Source: Engraulis encrasicolus (taxonomy: Eukaryota > Chordata > Actinopteri > Clupeiformes > Engraulidae). From it: a DNA stretch of 64,000 nucleotides. The stretch is taken from NCBI RefSeq assembly GCF_034702125.1, contig NC_085868.1:45651328-45715327 (forward strand). The letters run 5' to 3'. Made by a program: the position numbers and the translations under genes. The notes below the pieces were generated by a model, which saw only the letters and a list, made by a program, of their open reading frames with translations, was not told the DNA's origin and made no database searches. Of this stretch, positions 43,185 through 55,200 are shown one piece after another (the first letter of the stretch is position 1; the number at the start of each line of letters is the position of its first letter).

Positions 43185-43291
43185 GGGGTGCATTTCTTGA
43201 AACCGTAGTTGCTAACTTGCAGTGCAATTTCCCATTGACAACTACCCAAGTTGCTAACTGCTAACAACTACGCTTTCGAGAAACACACCCC
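43185..43291. mobile_element. ~107-bp palindromic MITE, copy B, in atic 3' UTR
   Basis: GGGGTGCATTTCTTGAAACC and AACTACGCTTTCGAGAAACA form the arms, with inner GTTGCTAACTTG / AAGTTGCTAAC. Confidence 0.8.
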
Positions 43292-43527
43292 TGGTCCCTT
43301 TTATACGTTACTGAACCCCACCCATCAGACTGAGAAGAAAACCCCATGATGCAAACAGATGCATCTCGTAGCTGCTCTCCTTTGACACTACATCATTGCT
43401 TACAGCTCTCTGCGGAGAAGGAAAACGCACAATCCCATGCATTCCACTTAAGACATGTTATTAAAAAAAAAATGTCCTGTCGCTGCCTGCCAATACTAAT
43501 TTCATTGTGAAAGCTTTTTCCAAAAAG

Positions 43528-43533
43528 AATAAA
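43528..43533 (+). promoter_or_regulatory. Poly(A) signal AATAAA of atic
   Basis: First canonical signal 3' of the atic stop codon on the plus strand that I found (418 bp after it). Confidence 0.75.
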
Positions 43534-43634
43534 TTGTTGATTTCTGAGTAGACTTTTTGGCACGTCCATGTCTGTTCATGCTGAGCTATTGATGGCTTGC
43601 AGGTTTCTCGCCAGTGATTGTAACTTTTTATGCA

Positions 43635-44716
43635 ATCTGAATTTGACCTTTACTTTATTAAATGAAGAAAACCATGCAGAAAACAAGCACACACCGTATC
43701 ATGAAGCCAATGAGACACAGAGACGGAATTTGAGGTTCTTTGTCATTTTTTTATCCAAAAGGGAAATTAAGACAGTAGTGAAGACTTTGGCACCTGCAGT
43801 ACAAAAATCAAACTTTACATCCCAGTCTTGGCATTTTGATGAAAACACTTAACAAGAATTAAGGGATAAATTAAAGCAAACACAAACAAAAAAAAGTTAG
43901 AAAATTACAAACAAATCAGTAAGTGTCATAAGTCATTAAAGAACACAGTGCTGCTCTCATTTTTACAACAGAGAGCCACAGAAGGAAAAAACAAAACGAA
44001 GACTCAAACGAAAAACACAAACTGGGATCTGAAACGAACCTCAATGCACCATGACTGGTACGCCAACATTCTCTCAAACAGTGCTCCATTTCTGGTGAAA
44101 GTACAAAAATAGATTGCTACTAAACTCACTAATACTGGGAAGATCTTCTCTGGAAGGACTCAAATCAGTAGAGATGCAATTTGGCTTGGACATTTTTAAA
44201 ATCCCTTTTGACGTGACTAGATGCCCTGGAGACCGTTAATGGCTAGTAGGGCTCCAACATGAGCTGGAATGTGTTAACACTTAAAAAATAATAATAATTG
44301 AAGTGTTTCAATATGTTTCTGAAAAGAACCACAACAGTTTTTCAAAAATTCAACACACTGAAGGCAAAAGACATAGTCCTGGACGACCAACCAAATCTCT
44401 GTATGGTAGCGGAGGACAACTTAGAGCAAAGTTAAGGTTTTTTGTTTTGAGGAGGGGGGGCTAGCATTAGCGTGTCATTAGATGTCAGTCTTATAAAGCT
44501 GACAAAGCATTGCAGTGTTGGGGAGGAAGGACAAATTGTGTTCAGGAGGGAGGGACGGTGTTCAGGCGATTAATGTTGTGTGTTGTTTTTTTAGTACAAT
44601 CTCATTTGTCACGTCTGGATTCAGTGGAAGATGTCCGCCGGGTGTCCCGCTGCAAGCGGCGCAGGCGGGCCTTCGGGCGCAGGGGGGTGGCAACGCATCG
44701 CAGGCATCCGTTGCGC
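43635..44716 (-). other. fn1: fn1 3' UTR
   Basis: From the stop codon to the inferred cleavage region. No coding frame. Extent is inferred from the AATAAA position. Confidence 0.6.
43654..43659 (-). promoter_or_regulatory. Poly(A) signal AATAAA of fn1
   Basis: Reads TTTATT on the plus strand; about 1060 bp 3' of the fn1 stop codon and 121 bp from the convergent atic signal. Confidence 0.65.
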
Positions 44717-44794
44717 TCACTCATTGGGATTGTGAGGAGCGATGGCGTCAGCAAGGAGGTCGGGTCGGAGGCACTCAATGGGACACTGGATGTT
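44717..44794 (-). CDS. fn1: fn1 last coding exon (interchain-disulfide tail)
   Basis: After TTCCATTAAAAG; encodes [20 protein letters not shown] then HNPNE and TGA (44719-44717). CPIEC holds the two cysteines that form the dimer disulfides in fibronectins. The residues after CPIEC diverge from the mammalian end. Confidence 0.9.
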   Translation of the reverse strand, partial: NIQCPIECLRPDLLADAIAPHNPNE

Positions 44795-47700
44795 CTTTTA
44801 ATGGAAGAAACAAAAAGCGGTGTTTATATTTATTGCAAGTCAATAAATCAAGACGTGCCCTAGAAGCCTAACTGTTTTAAGTTATCCTGACCCAATGACA
44901 TTAAGTTGTGACAATGGACCATAGACTGAACAGTGTTAAAAGATCCTAAGACATAAACTGAAGTGGTTATAGCGTGCACTAGCTGTTAACAACATGGAGT
45001 ACAACACAAACACTGCATGTTCTGGAGAGTTAGAAACCCAAAACAGTGTTTGTACAAGTTAATAAATAAGAGATGTCCTTTAAGCTTAAATATTTTAAGT
45101 TATCCTGACCTAAGGAGATTAAGTTATAACAATAGGCAAGACCAATTACGCAGTGATAAAAGCTACAAAAAATGCACTGGAATGGTTATAGCATGCACTA
45201 ATATATATATTTTTTAAATTCGCATTTTGTCATTCTTGCTTCAAAAAAAGTTAGATCACACATTAGAATTAGAGGTCACACGATATCGCTCAAAAATTGC
45301 TGTTAGCTGGAAGCAATGCAACAAGTTATTTCATTAGTTCATTATCCACACACTCATGGTCACTGGACACTTGACATCACATAAGTTATGATTCATTAAC
45401 ACAGTAATGTCAGTCTAAAAAAAAAAACAAAGCTCTGTCATGCCTCTGTCATGTCACATGGTCACATGAAAGGTAATGTTAAACATTTTTGTTAACTGCT
45501 CAACAGTTAGCAAATGCATGACGGGAATAATATTATACATAAAAGCTGCTACAAAACAACCAAATAACTTTAAAGACATGTTGTCATGTAGACTCCTGTA
45601 AAGAAGATCGAAGTTTTCTTTGTTTTGCAGGTTTTGCGAGCTCATAAGCCTGAAAAGCGCTGTCGTTTGAGTTCCCAGTAGCGTACAGCGCAATGGTTGT
45701 TGTAGCTGTTGGCTAGAAACACTCTACCAATGACCCACCTTGAACCTGCCGGGAGCAGCACTTTCATCTAAGTGACATTGCAAGAGGAAACACATTTTCA
45801 AAAACTTTGGAAAAAAATCACTTCTACTCTAATCAATCATTTCTACTACCACAAACTACGAGGTTACAGTATTTTCCATATCAAGGAACATCGAGAAGTG
45901 ACAGATGCTGGGAGGGTTAGCTGGATTGGGTTGGGGTGGTGTGTAGACTTACCACTCTGCGGAAGTTTGTATCTCCATAGTTACCGCTGAAGGTATTGAC
46001 ACGAACGGGTTGGACAGGGCTACCAGCCTCGGCTCCTCCTGGACGCCTGCAGTTCTCACAGCGCCATCCCTGGAAAAATCACACATTACATTACATTACA
46101 TTAAGCTGACACTTTTATGCAAATCGGCTTACATTTATGTACAGGGTATTATTATATTGGTAACAGGCCCTGGAGCAATGTGGGGTTAGGTGCCTTGCTC
46201 CAGGGCATTTCAGCCATGGTTGAAGGTGCTGGTGAGGAAGGGATTTGAACCTGCAACCCTCTGATTTAAAGGTCAGTGCTCTACCCATTGAGCCATGGCC
46301 GACACATATTTTTCAAAATTCAATGATTATCACGAGTACTTTGTTCTTAAATCACACGTTGCTGTCTGGCCCTATGCAAAAGTATATTCTTCCTGACATT
46401 TTAATTTTTTGTGTACTCCTTGAGGATTCACTTTTCTAGTGTGCCTGCCATCACAATGACAAAAATGTGAAAAAAAATCAAGTTCACATGGAATGCTTTG
46501 TTCTTGAATCATTAAAAGAAACTCATTTCTTACCTGCTGGCCACCATAGCATGTGCATGTGCAGATGGCTCCTAGATACTCCTTCTGCCACTGGTTGCCG
46601 ACGTGATACATCTTGCCGTCGTCATAGCAGGTAGACTCGTCTGGAAGATCAATGGACAGGACGTATTGGGTCAGCATAGCACCAAATAACACAACGTTAC
46701 AGCTGTAAAATTTCAGTGGACTTCACTTAAGGAAAGTTACATCAACCAAAAGGTCTATAGCCTAAAGCACATTGTCACACTCAACTACTGTCATTCATTG
46801 TGCTGTGGCCCCATAATGCACGACATTCCACCAGTGGAACGCTGTTATAGTCATTGAAAAGTTAACTATCCATAGTACTACTCTACTATGACATACAGTA
46901 ACACAGGGCCTTCAGTAATGCACTACGACTTGGTCATTGCCATTCTGGTAACTGCAAATTTATAATGCTGTGCATGGGTGCCGCGAGGGGGGGAAGGTGT
47001 GACTGATTCTAAGTGGCCGACAGCACTGACAGGGGCCCCTGGAAGGATGCGGATGACAATTTGCCATTTTGGGGGCCCAACATTTTTAGCGGCGCCCCTG
47101 ACGCTGTGTCTTACCGGGTTAAAGTTCCTATGCTTGGCTTTTGCTTTACTACTGGACTATAAAGCAGTGTTAATTTTGTCAGCTTTTTAAAATTTAGTCT
47201 TAGTCTAAGTCACAATGACGAAAATCAATTTTAGTCTTAGTCATATTTTAGTCATTGCCTTCCCAATTTAGTCTTAGTCTTAGTCTAAATGACGAAAATC
47301 AATTTTAGTCTTAGTCAAATTTTAGTCATTTTCGTCATTTTAGTCAACACTGTACATAACAGAACTTCTCCACACACTTTTAACATATATCATTGACTGT
47401 ACAGAATAAACCTTCTCCGCACACTGCTTCTCTTTTTAACATATATCACACTGTACAGAATAAAACTTCTTCACACACTGGTTCTCTTTTTCTTTATTTT
47501 ATTTAATACAGCGTTAATTTCGTCAGCTTTTTAAAAATTAGTCTTAGTCTTAGTCACAATGACGAAAATCAATTTTAGTCTTAGTCATATTTTAGTCATT
47601 GCCTTTCCAATTTCGTCTTAGTCTTAGTCTAAATGACGAAAATCAAAAAAGGGCTTTGACGAAATATTTTAGTCATAGTCATGGTTGACGAAATTAACAC

Positions 47701-50700
47701 TGCTATAAAGAGGCACTCACGTGGTTCGCACTTGAACTCTCCCTTGCCGTTGCCCAGGCAGGTGCAGCTCATCATGTGTCCGTTCTCGGCCTGCCTGTCC
47801 CACCTCTCGCCGATGCGGTAGTTGTTGCCGTTGTCATGGCACCATTCTTTTTAAAATGAAAACACAGGGACAAAAAACAGAGTTCATCATGAGTAAACAG
47901 AGAAATAATCACTGGTGTTGAGTGTTTCATACAGAAGATGTGTGCAAGTGCAACTTTGAAAATAGTCAATTCTGAAAGGGTATAAACAGGAACTCCTAGG
48001 TAGAACCAGGGCTGCATTTCATTATCCTAACTCCCATCCTCAGCCTCTGCTTGTGGCCTCGTGCTTCGCTGACACCCCGCCTCCGTGGAGAATACAATGA
48101 AGTTTTAGTAAAACAACAACAAAGTAAAGAAAATGACCTCTGAATTGCTCTTTTGTGAGGTATTGAGTTTAAACTTCTGTTGTCAATGGCGTCTTGCGAA
48201 GTCATCACGTGGCCACAAACACGAGGGTGGACGGGAGTAAGGAGAATGGTAAGAACCCATGGTAGAGAGAGAGAGGTTCCATTGGCCCATTGTTTCCGGG
48301 TTCTATTATTGCGGGGGGTGGGGGGGGGGGGAATCCCCCTTTAGGCAGACCTAGGCAGACCTAAGGAGTGTTCTATTCAATGCTAGGAGCATTATGACAC
48401 GCCTCTTTAGGCAGACCGGAACCTGGTCATGTTAGGTGCCCATAGCAACCTATTACATTGGCATATCTCTATACTTAAATAATCTCTGCCCATGGTGTCG
48501 TTCTACTGCAGTGGTTCTCCACCATTTTTGAACCAACACCCCCTTGACATCATCATAAACATCCCAACGCCCCCTTTAGTATTGAAAAATGAAAAAGACA
48601 AATGCATCCCAATGGTAACCAAGCCCTGCCCCCACTCAGCTCTATCCTTCTCAACGCCCCCTAGCGCTCCCCAACGCCCCCTGGGGGGGCTGTAGCTCTC
48701 CCTTTGAGAAACACTACTGTACTGGAATGAGCAAACAAAGGGAGGACACCACTCACTGGAGGAGTCGCATCTGAAATGGCCACTGCCGAGGCCGAGGCAT
48801 CTGCACCACAGCTTGAAACCGGTCTCGGACATGCGCTCCCACTCCTCGCCCACGTTGTGGTAGGTGGCCGTGAAGGTATCGTAGCAGGCGTCCCCATTGG
48901 CTGGAAGACCCTCAGACCCTTCAGACACTGGCACTAGAGGGTAAAGGAAAAAAGTTAAGGAAAGGAAAGACAGAATGTGTCAGTTAAGATGAATATGAAG
49001 AGTTCAGATGCGAAACCCCCTAAGTGCCTTTTCAGAAAATAATCTTAATTCATTTTTATTTAATACAAAGCTACCAAAATTGCATATTTTTTATTTTATT
49101 TATGTAATATAACTATTTATATATATTATCAAGCACATGAATGTAAACCAAACCAACAACGGTGTTCTCTAAAAATATAGAAGTGCAGGTCTTCAGAAAT
49201 GGAGTTAGGGGGTTTTGCATCTGAACTCTTCATATGAAGATGAAGGTCCTCATTGTGGTCAAAAGAGTTTGTTTATAGCAGGGGTCCCCAACCTTTCTGG
49301 GTCTGAGGGCTACTCGAGGGCTATCAAGGGCTACTCGAGAGCTACCTGAGGGCTATTTGTTTGTTCAAAATCCTCTACTGATTTCTTGACATCATTCCAA
49401 TCACACTGTGATTGAATGATCATTTTTGTATGGGTTATAAAGAAATAATCTCATATTTAAATGAAGAAAAACATTAACTGTGGCTAAAATCTTGTAGTCG
49501 TCACTGTTTACTAACATCCTTGGTGGGCACATCAGAAGCTCCTTTGATTCAAAACACATATGCGTTGTAATTGGTTTGCCAGATTCATGGCATTCTGGCT
49601 TCATTGAATCATTATGCGAGGCCAGACCCACCCGTAGACAAAACATTTTGCCGTCCAGCGGGTGGCGCTGGTTCACCAGGCTATCAGTTAAGATGAATAT
49701 GAAGATGAAGGTCCTCATTGGTCAAAAGAGTTTGTTTATAGGCTCCAGATTTCCAAAAGCATCTTTGTGGGTCTTGGAGTTGAAGAGTTCAGATGCAAAA
49801 CCCCCTAAGTGCCTTTTCAGAAAATAATCTTAATTCATTTTTATTTAATACAAAGCTACCAAAATTGCATATTTTTTATTTTATTTATGTAATATAACTA
49901 TTTATATATATTATCAAGCACATGAATGTAAACCAAACCAACAACGGTGTTCTCTAAAAATATAGAAGTGCAGGTCTTCAGAAATGGAGTTAGGGGGTTT
50001 TGCATCTGAACTCTTCAGTTGAAATGGAATATGTGTATAAGATGCTGAACAGCTTTTTAAAATATATATATATATTATTCTCACCAGTGTTGCCAGCGGT
50101 GACGACCTCCTCAAAGACCTTGTGCCTGAGAGCGTCCTTCAGGGCCTCCACGATGACGTTGTAGGAAGCTCCAGAGGTCAGCCCGATCAGGGTAGCACTA
50201 GTGGATGTGGCTGGAAGGCTCATCTGTCAGGGAAAAGTCATACATTACTTATCAATCCATGGCTTTGATATTATTTGTATCCTTTACATCTTTTACGTAG
50301 GCCTACAGTATATGAATAGCTCTTTAATAAAACGCAATGCTTCATATCAATCATCAAAACATTCATCAATTCAATTTGCACTGTGTTATTGCACTGTGTC
50401 ATTGTGTTATTGTTTGAATTCAATTGTTTGAATTTGTTTCTAATATAGCACAGCATGTTGGAAAAGAGCTCTTCTTATGACTGTATGTAGGCTACGTGCT
50501 GTAAGTGTGTTATGTCTAGCGCCCTCACCTGGAAGGTCTTCTCGTTGCTGTGTGTGATCGGCTCGCACATGACCTCGTAGGAGTTGCTCTGGGGCAGCGG
50601 TTGCCAGGTGATGACGGTCTGCGTCTGCGCCTCCTGCGGTCTGCCCGTGTCGTTCTCTGGAAAACCATAAGGATTAGGAAGCCCGCGGCCGGGCCCTTCA

Positions 50701-52184
50701 TTCACCTGCACCACCGGCACCCGGTTACCGTCGGGCCCCGCCTCGGGGATGTAGATGAGGGCGTGGTGGGGCCTCTGCGGTGTGACCACCTGGGGCCGGT
50801 AGGGCTGGTAGGGCTGGTGGCGGTTGGGCTGGACGGCGGGCTGGTTGTTGTACTCGGTGTACTCTATGCCCTGGCCCTGGCCCGGGAGCGTGTCCTGGCC
50901 GTTGGTGCCCACCACCTGAACGCTGTTGTCGTCGACGTCGCCGTCGGTGTTGGGGACGTCCAGACGGTCGGCGGCGCCGCTGCCAGGGCGTGAGGGCGGC
51001 GGGGGCAGCGGAAGCGAGCTGCCGGAAGGTTCTGAGCCGGGAGAAGAGGGGTTAGCGGTGAAGCAGCGTAGCACAGCAGCAAGGGGAAGATTGGTGACAG
51101 GGTTGGGGAGAAGGGTAGTGGGGAGGTGGGGAACAGGGAAGGATTGCTCTAGTGTTGCTCTGCAAAGCCAGCAGTGGATGCTGGAACCGATCCAAGCTTA
51201 TTGGCTCTGGATCTTTCTGGAGCGGCTTGACTAACAGCTGCACGGCCGCCATTTTGTTTCTTTTGAATTACACAACCATTCAAAAGTATGTTTGAGCCCT
51301 GGTGTTTTTTTTATTAACCAAAAAGCAGCTAACTATTGTATATAGGCTCACATGGAATGTTTAATTGTTGTTTTGAAAAGGACAGAATGAAAAGCATTAA
51401 ATACTACTAACAAATCTATCGTTAAACAAGCCTTCTAATAAAGCTAGCAGTTTGCCCAGCTGGCAAATTGCTTTAACGCTAGCTCTCCAGCAGCAGCATG
51501 TATCAAACCCCTTTTTGTGTACTTTTACCATTCGGTAACAAAAAGACGAGTTTGAGAAGTACACCCACGTTCTTTTTGTATGTACTGTATGTATGTATGA
51601 GTGTGTTCGTGTGAACCGAACCGGAGGACTTGAGTGTTTGTGTGTATGTCTGTGAAGGTCAGTGTGGAGGTCACACTGGAGGTCTACTTACGAGTGCTGG
51701 TCCTGCCCACCAATGGCGTGCTCCTCTGTCCGTTCTGGAGGGCGATAATCTTGATGATGTACTCAGTGCCTGGTTTCAGTCCTGGAAATTATGATAGCCA
51801 CACATACAGGATGTTAACGCCACCAACAGCCTGGCCTCACGTGTGGTGGCTTTTTAAATTGTGCCGTTTACCAGTTGACCCAGGCAGTTTTACATGTAAG
51901 GATATGAAAAATCAGTAGTAACACAGATTCTGAATAACGTTTAGAGACGTACACCAATGATGGTGACGTAGTTCTAAAGGCGTATCTACACCATTGATGG
52001 CGGCGTAGTTCTAAAGGCGTACGTACGTACCATTGATAATGGCATAGTTCTAAAGGCGTTCGTACTGTACCGTTGATGGTGGCGTTCTAAAGGCGTACAT
52101 ATACCATTGATGGTGGCATTAGATTAGATTATACTTTATTATCATGCAAGCATGAAAATTGTCTTTGGTCTCACAGGGTAAAAA

Positions 52185-52219
<35 letters not shown>

Positions 52220-55200
52220 CAAACAGACAGAAAACACACATACAAATGCATCCACCCCCCCTCCAGCCACCCCTCCCAGCACATCATATGCAAGTCAGTC
52301 ATTAGTTCAAAATATCTCTAGCTTTTCCATAGCTTATTGACTATGGAAATTGCATTTGGCATAGTTCTAAAGGTGTACGTACACGTACCATTGATAATGG
52401 CATGGTTCTAAAAGCGTTCGTACTGTACCGTTGATGGTGGCCTTCTTAAGGCGTACATATACCATTGATGGTGTCGTAGTTCTAAAGGCGTACGTACCAT
52501 TGATGGTGGCGTAGTTCTAAAGGAGTACAGTACGTACCATTGATGGTGGCATAGTTCTAAAGGTGTACAGTACGTACCATTGATGGTGGCATAGTTCTAA
52601 AGGTGTACGGTACCATTGATGGTGGCGTAGTGCTGAAGGCATACATACCATTGATGGTGGCGAAGTTCTGGCCGGCGTGTGGCCTGGGGATGAGCTCGCG
52701 GGGGCGGCTGCCGGACTCCTCGTAGGTGACGTAGTATCCGGTGATGCGAGTGGTGGGCGGGCGCCAGTTGAAGGTGATGGAGTTGGGGGTGATGGAGGAG
52801 AACTGGAGGTCTGTGGGGGCGTTCAGTGCCGGGGACGCTGGATAGGCAAAAAACACACACACAGTGCGACACATAAGTCCATGGAAAATATAGAGTAGAC
52901 CTTTCAAACATGGGTATCAATGTATTGTAAGAGTAGGAACCGTGTGTACAGTGGTTAAACATGTGATGCACTACAAGAGGGTCAAGAATGTTAAGGGAAG
53001 GCTTACTGTAAAGATTTAGACATGGCATTACATTTGTTGCTTATACGTACATATAATGGTATTTATGACTGTATAATGCGGTGCGATGATTTCTCGGAAC
53101 TGTGTCTTACGTGTGGTGACGGTGAGGGTGAAGGGGGGGCTGCGGTTGCTTCCATTCAGGGTGTACATGTTGATCGTGTAGAAGGTGCCTGGCTGCAGTC
53201 CTGTTTGGGGAGAGATGCATGTATTGAAGTGAAAGTCCAATTGGGGAAACTCCAACTCCCATTGTCATTGTGACACAGCACACAAGTGAACACTGCACAC
53301 AGCAAAATTGCATTTATGCCTCATCCGTGCAAGGGGGCAGCCCTCAATGGAGCAGTGCGGCGGGACGGTACCATGCTCAGGGTACCTCAGTCATGGAGGA
53401 GGATGGGGGAGAGCACTGGTTAATTACTCCCCCCACCAACCTGGCGGGTCGGGAGTCGAACCGGCAACCTTTGAGCTACAAGTCTGACACCCTAACCGCT
53501 TACCCATGACTGCCCATGCCTACCCATTACTTTGGTTATGTGGTTAACACAAATATTAACAGCAGATAACGACACTGAAATTGGTTCATGAAGTTAATGT
53601 AAAGGGAAAAGGAGGGAAAAAAAACATTTGAAACTTTGCAGTGTTTTTGTGATTTGGTGGTATATAACTTATAGGCTATCATGATGGTATTTTCATTTTC
53701 TCACTTTAACATGGTTGAATTTCTATGGACATGGACGTCTGAAAATAAAGGTTTTCCCACCATCCGACGGAGGGAAAGAGACATTTTTTCGAGTGGAATT
53801 ACCTGTGAGCGTGATGGTTTTGGTCTCCTCGGGCACCGTCTTGCTGATGGTGGGGTACCTGCGGTCCTCAGGGATGGCCTCGATGAGGAAGGCGGTGATG
53901 GGCTCCACCTTGGCCCTCCACGTCAGTGTGATGGACGAGTCCCGCACCTCCGACATCTTCACGCGGCGCGGCGGGCTCAGATCTGAGGAGCCAGTGGGGA
54001 CAACAACAGGAGTGTTTCAACACGGAAAAGGGACAGAGCAACGCAGCAAGGAGACCATGGCCAGGGTTACATCCTATTGGTCAACGCAGCAAGGAGACCA
54101 TGGCCAGGGTTACATCCTATTGGTCCAACAGCCCATTAGGCAGACTAGGGGTGGGCGATATGGCAAAAATGTTGTATCACGATATTTTAACATGAAATCA
54201 CGATTCCGATTTTTTATCACGATCTTCCATCCAAAAAATAAAAACAACAAAAAACAACTTTCATATACTTGCAATTTGTAATTTGCAGTCAATAAAATGT
54301 TAACACACTGATGACACTCTCATAAAGTGTACAATTGGAATACAATAATGTAAAGAATAAAGTGAAGACAACAGCAAAAGTGAGAAAACGTCACTCTGAT
54401 ACTGATAATAAACATCCTCACTGCAAGACGATCTATACGATTTCTCCACTTTGGCAGATTCGAGACGATCTTTTACTCAATATCGCGATTCACGATATAA
54501 TATCGTCATATCGCCCACTACACCCCTAAGTCAGACTTCCCATTAGTCCGACCGCACATGTTAAAACTATGCCCAAATCAAAACAATTCCTTACCGTAAC
54601 CGTCAGTAAAGGAAGGCATGTTTTTGTATGAAAAGACGTGCCCACGTGTAGCCTGCCCCAATAGCCAGGGCATTATTTGTTAAATATTAAAAACAATAAG
54701 GAGATTCTCTTACTGTCAGTGGTGGTGATCTCTCCAGTCAAAGGCGGGCTGGAAGAAATACCCTTCAGAGCATACACGTACACAATGTAAGGGGTGGCAA
54801 CCTGGGAAAGGCAAGAAGTTATTCAATCAGAGTGGTTCACATTAAAATAGGTTGAGCAACGATATTGTCAATTCAGGATATGAACATTTTTGCAGATGGG
54901 CAAAATGTAAGAGGCTGTGAGGAGAGACTAAATGTAGCGTTTAAAAAATATATATATATTGTTGCTGCTAAATCTAACTGTGAAGCACATTGAGCTGCAT
55001 GCCTTGTATGAATTGTGCAATACAAATAAAGTTATTATTATTATTATTTTCATTATTATTTACCATGAGTCCTGGCACAGTGACACTTCTGGAGTCAGGG
55101 GCCACGTTGAGCTCCTTGGAGGGGGCCAGGCTGTCCTTGGGGGTGACAACCACGCGGTAGCCGGTCAGGGGGACGCTGGGGGAGATCCAGGTGATAGTGA

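Larger units (their letters stand above)
43111..43555 (+). other. atic: atic 3' UTR
   Basis: From the stop codon to just past AATAAA at 43528-43533. Contains palindromic MITE copy B, so a hairpin of about 107 nt would be transcribed. Confidence 0.75.

Noticed and set aside
50550..50993. 147-codon plus-strand frame
   Set aside because: Antisense shadow of the GC-rich fn1 V-region exon, which has family motifs and splice sites on the minus strand.
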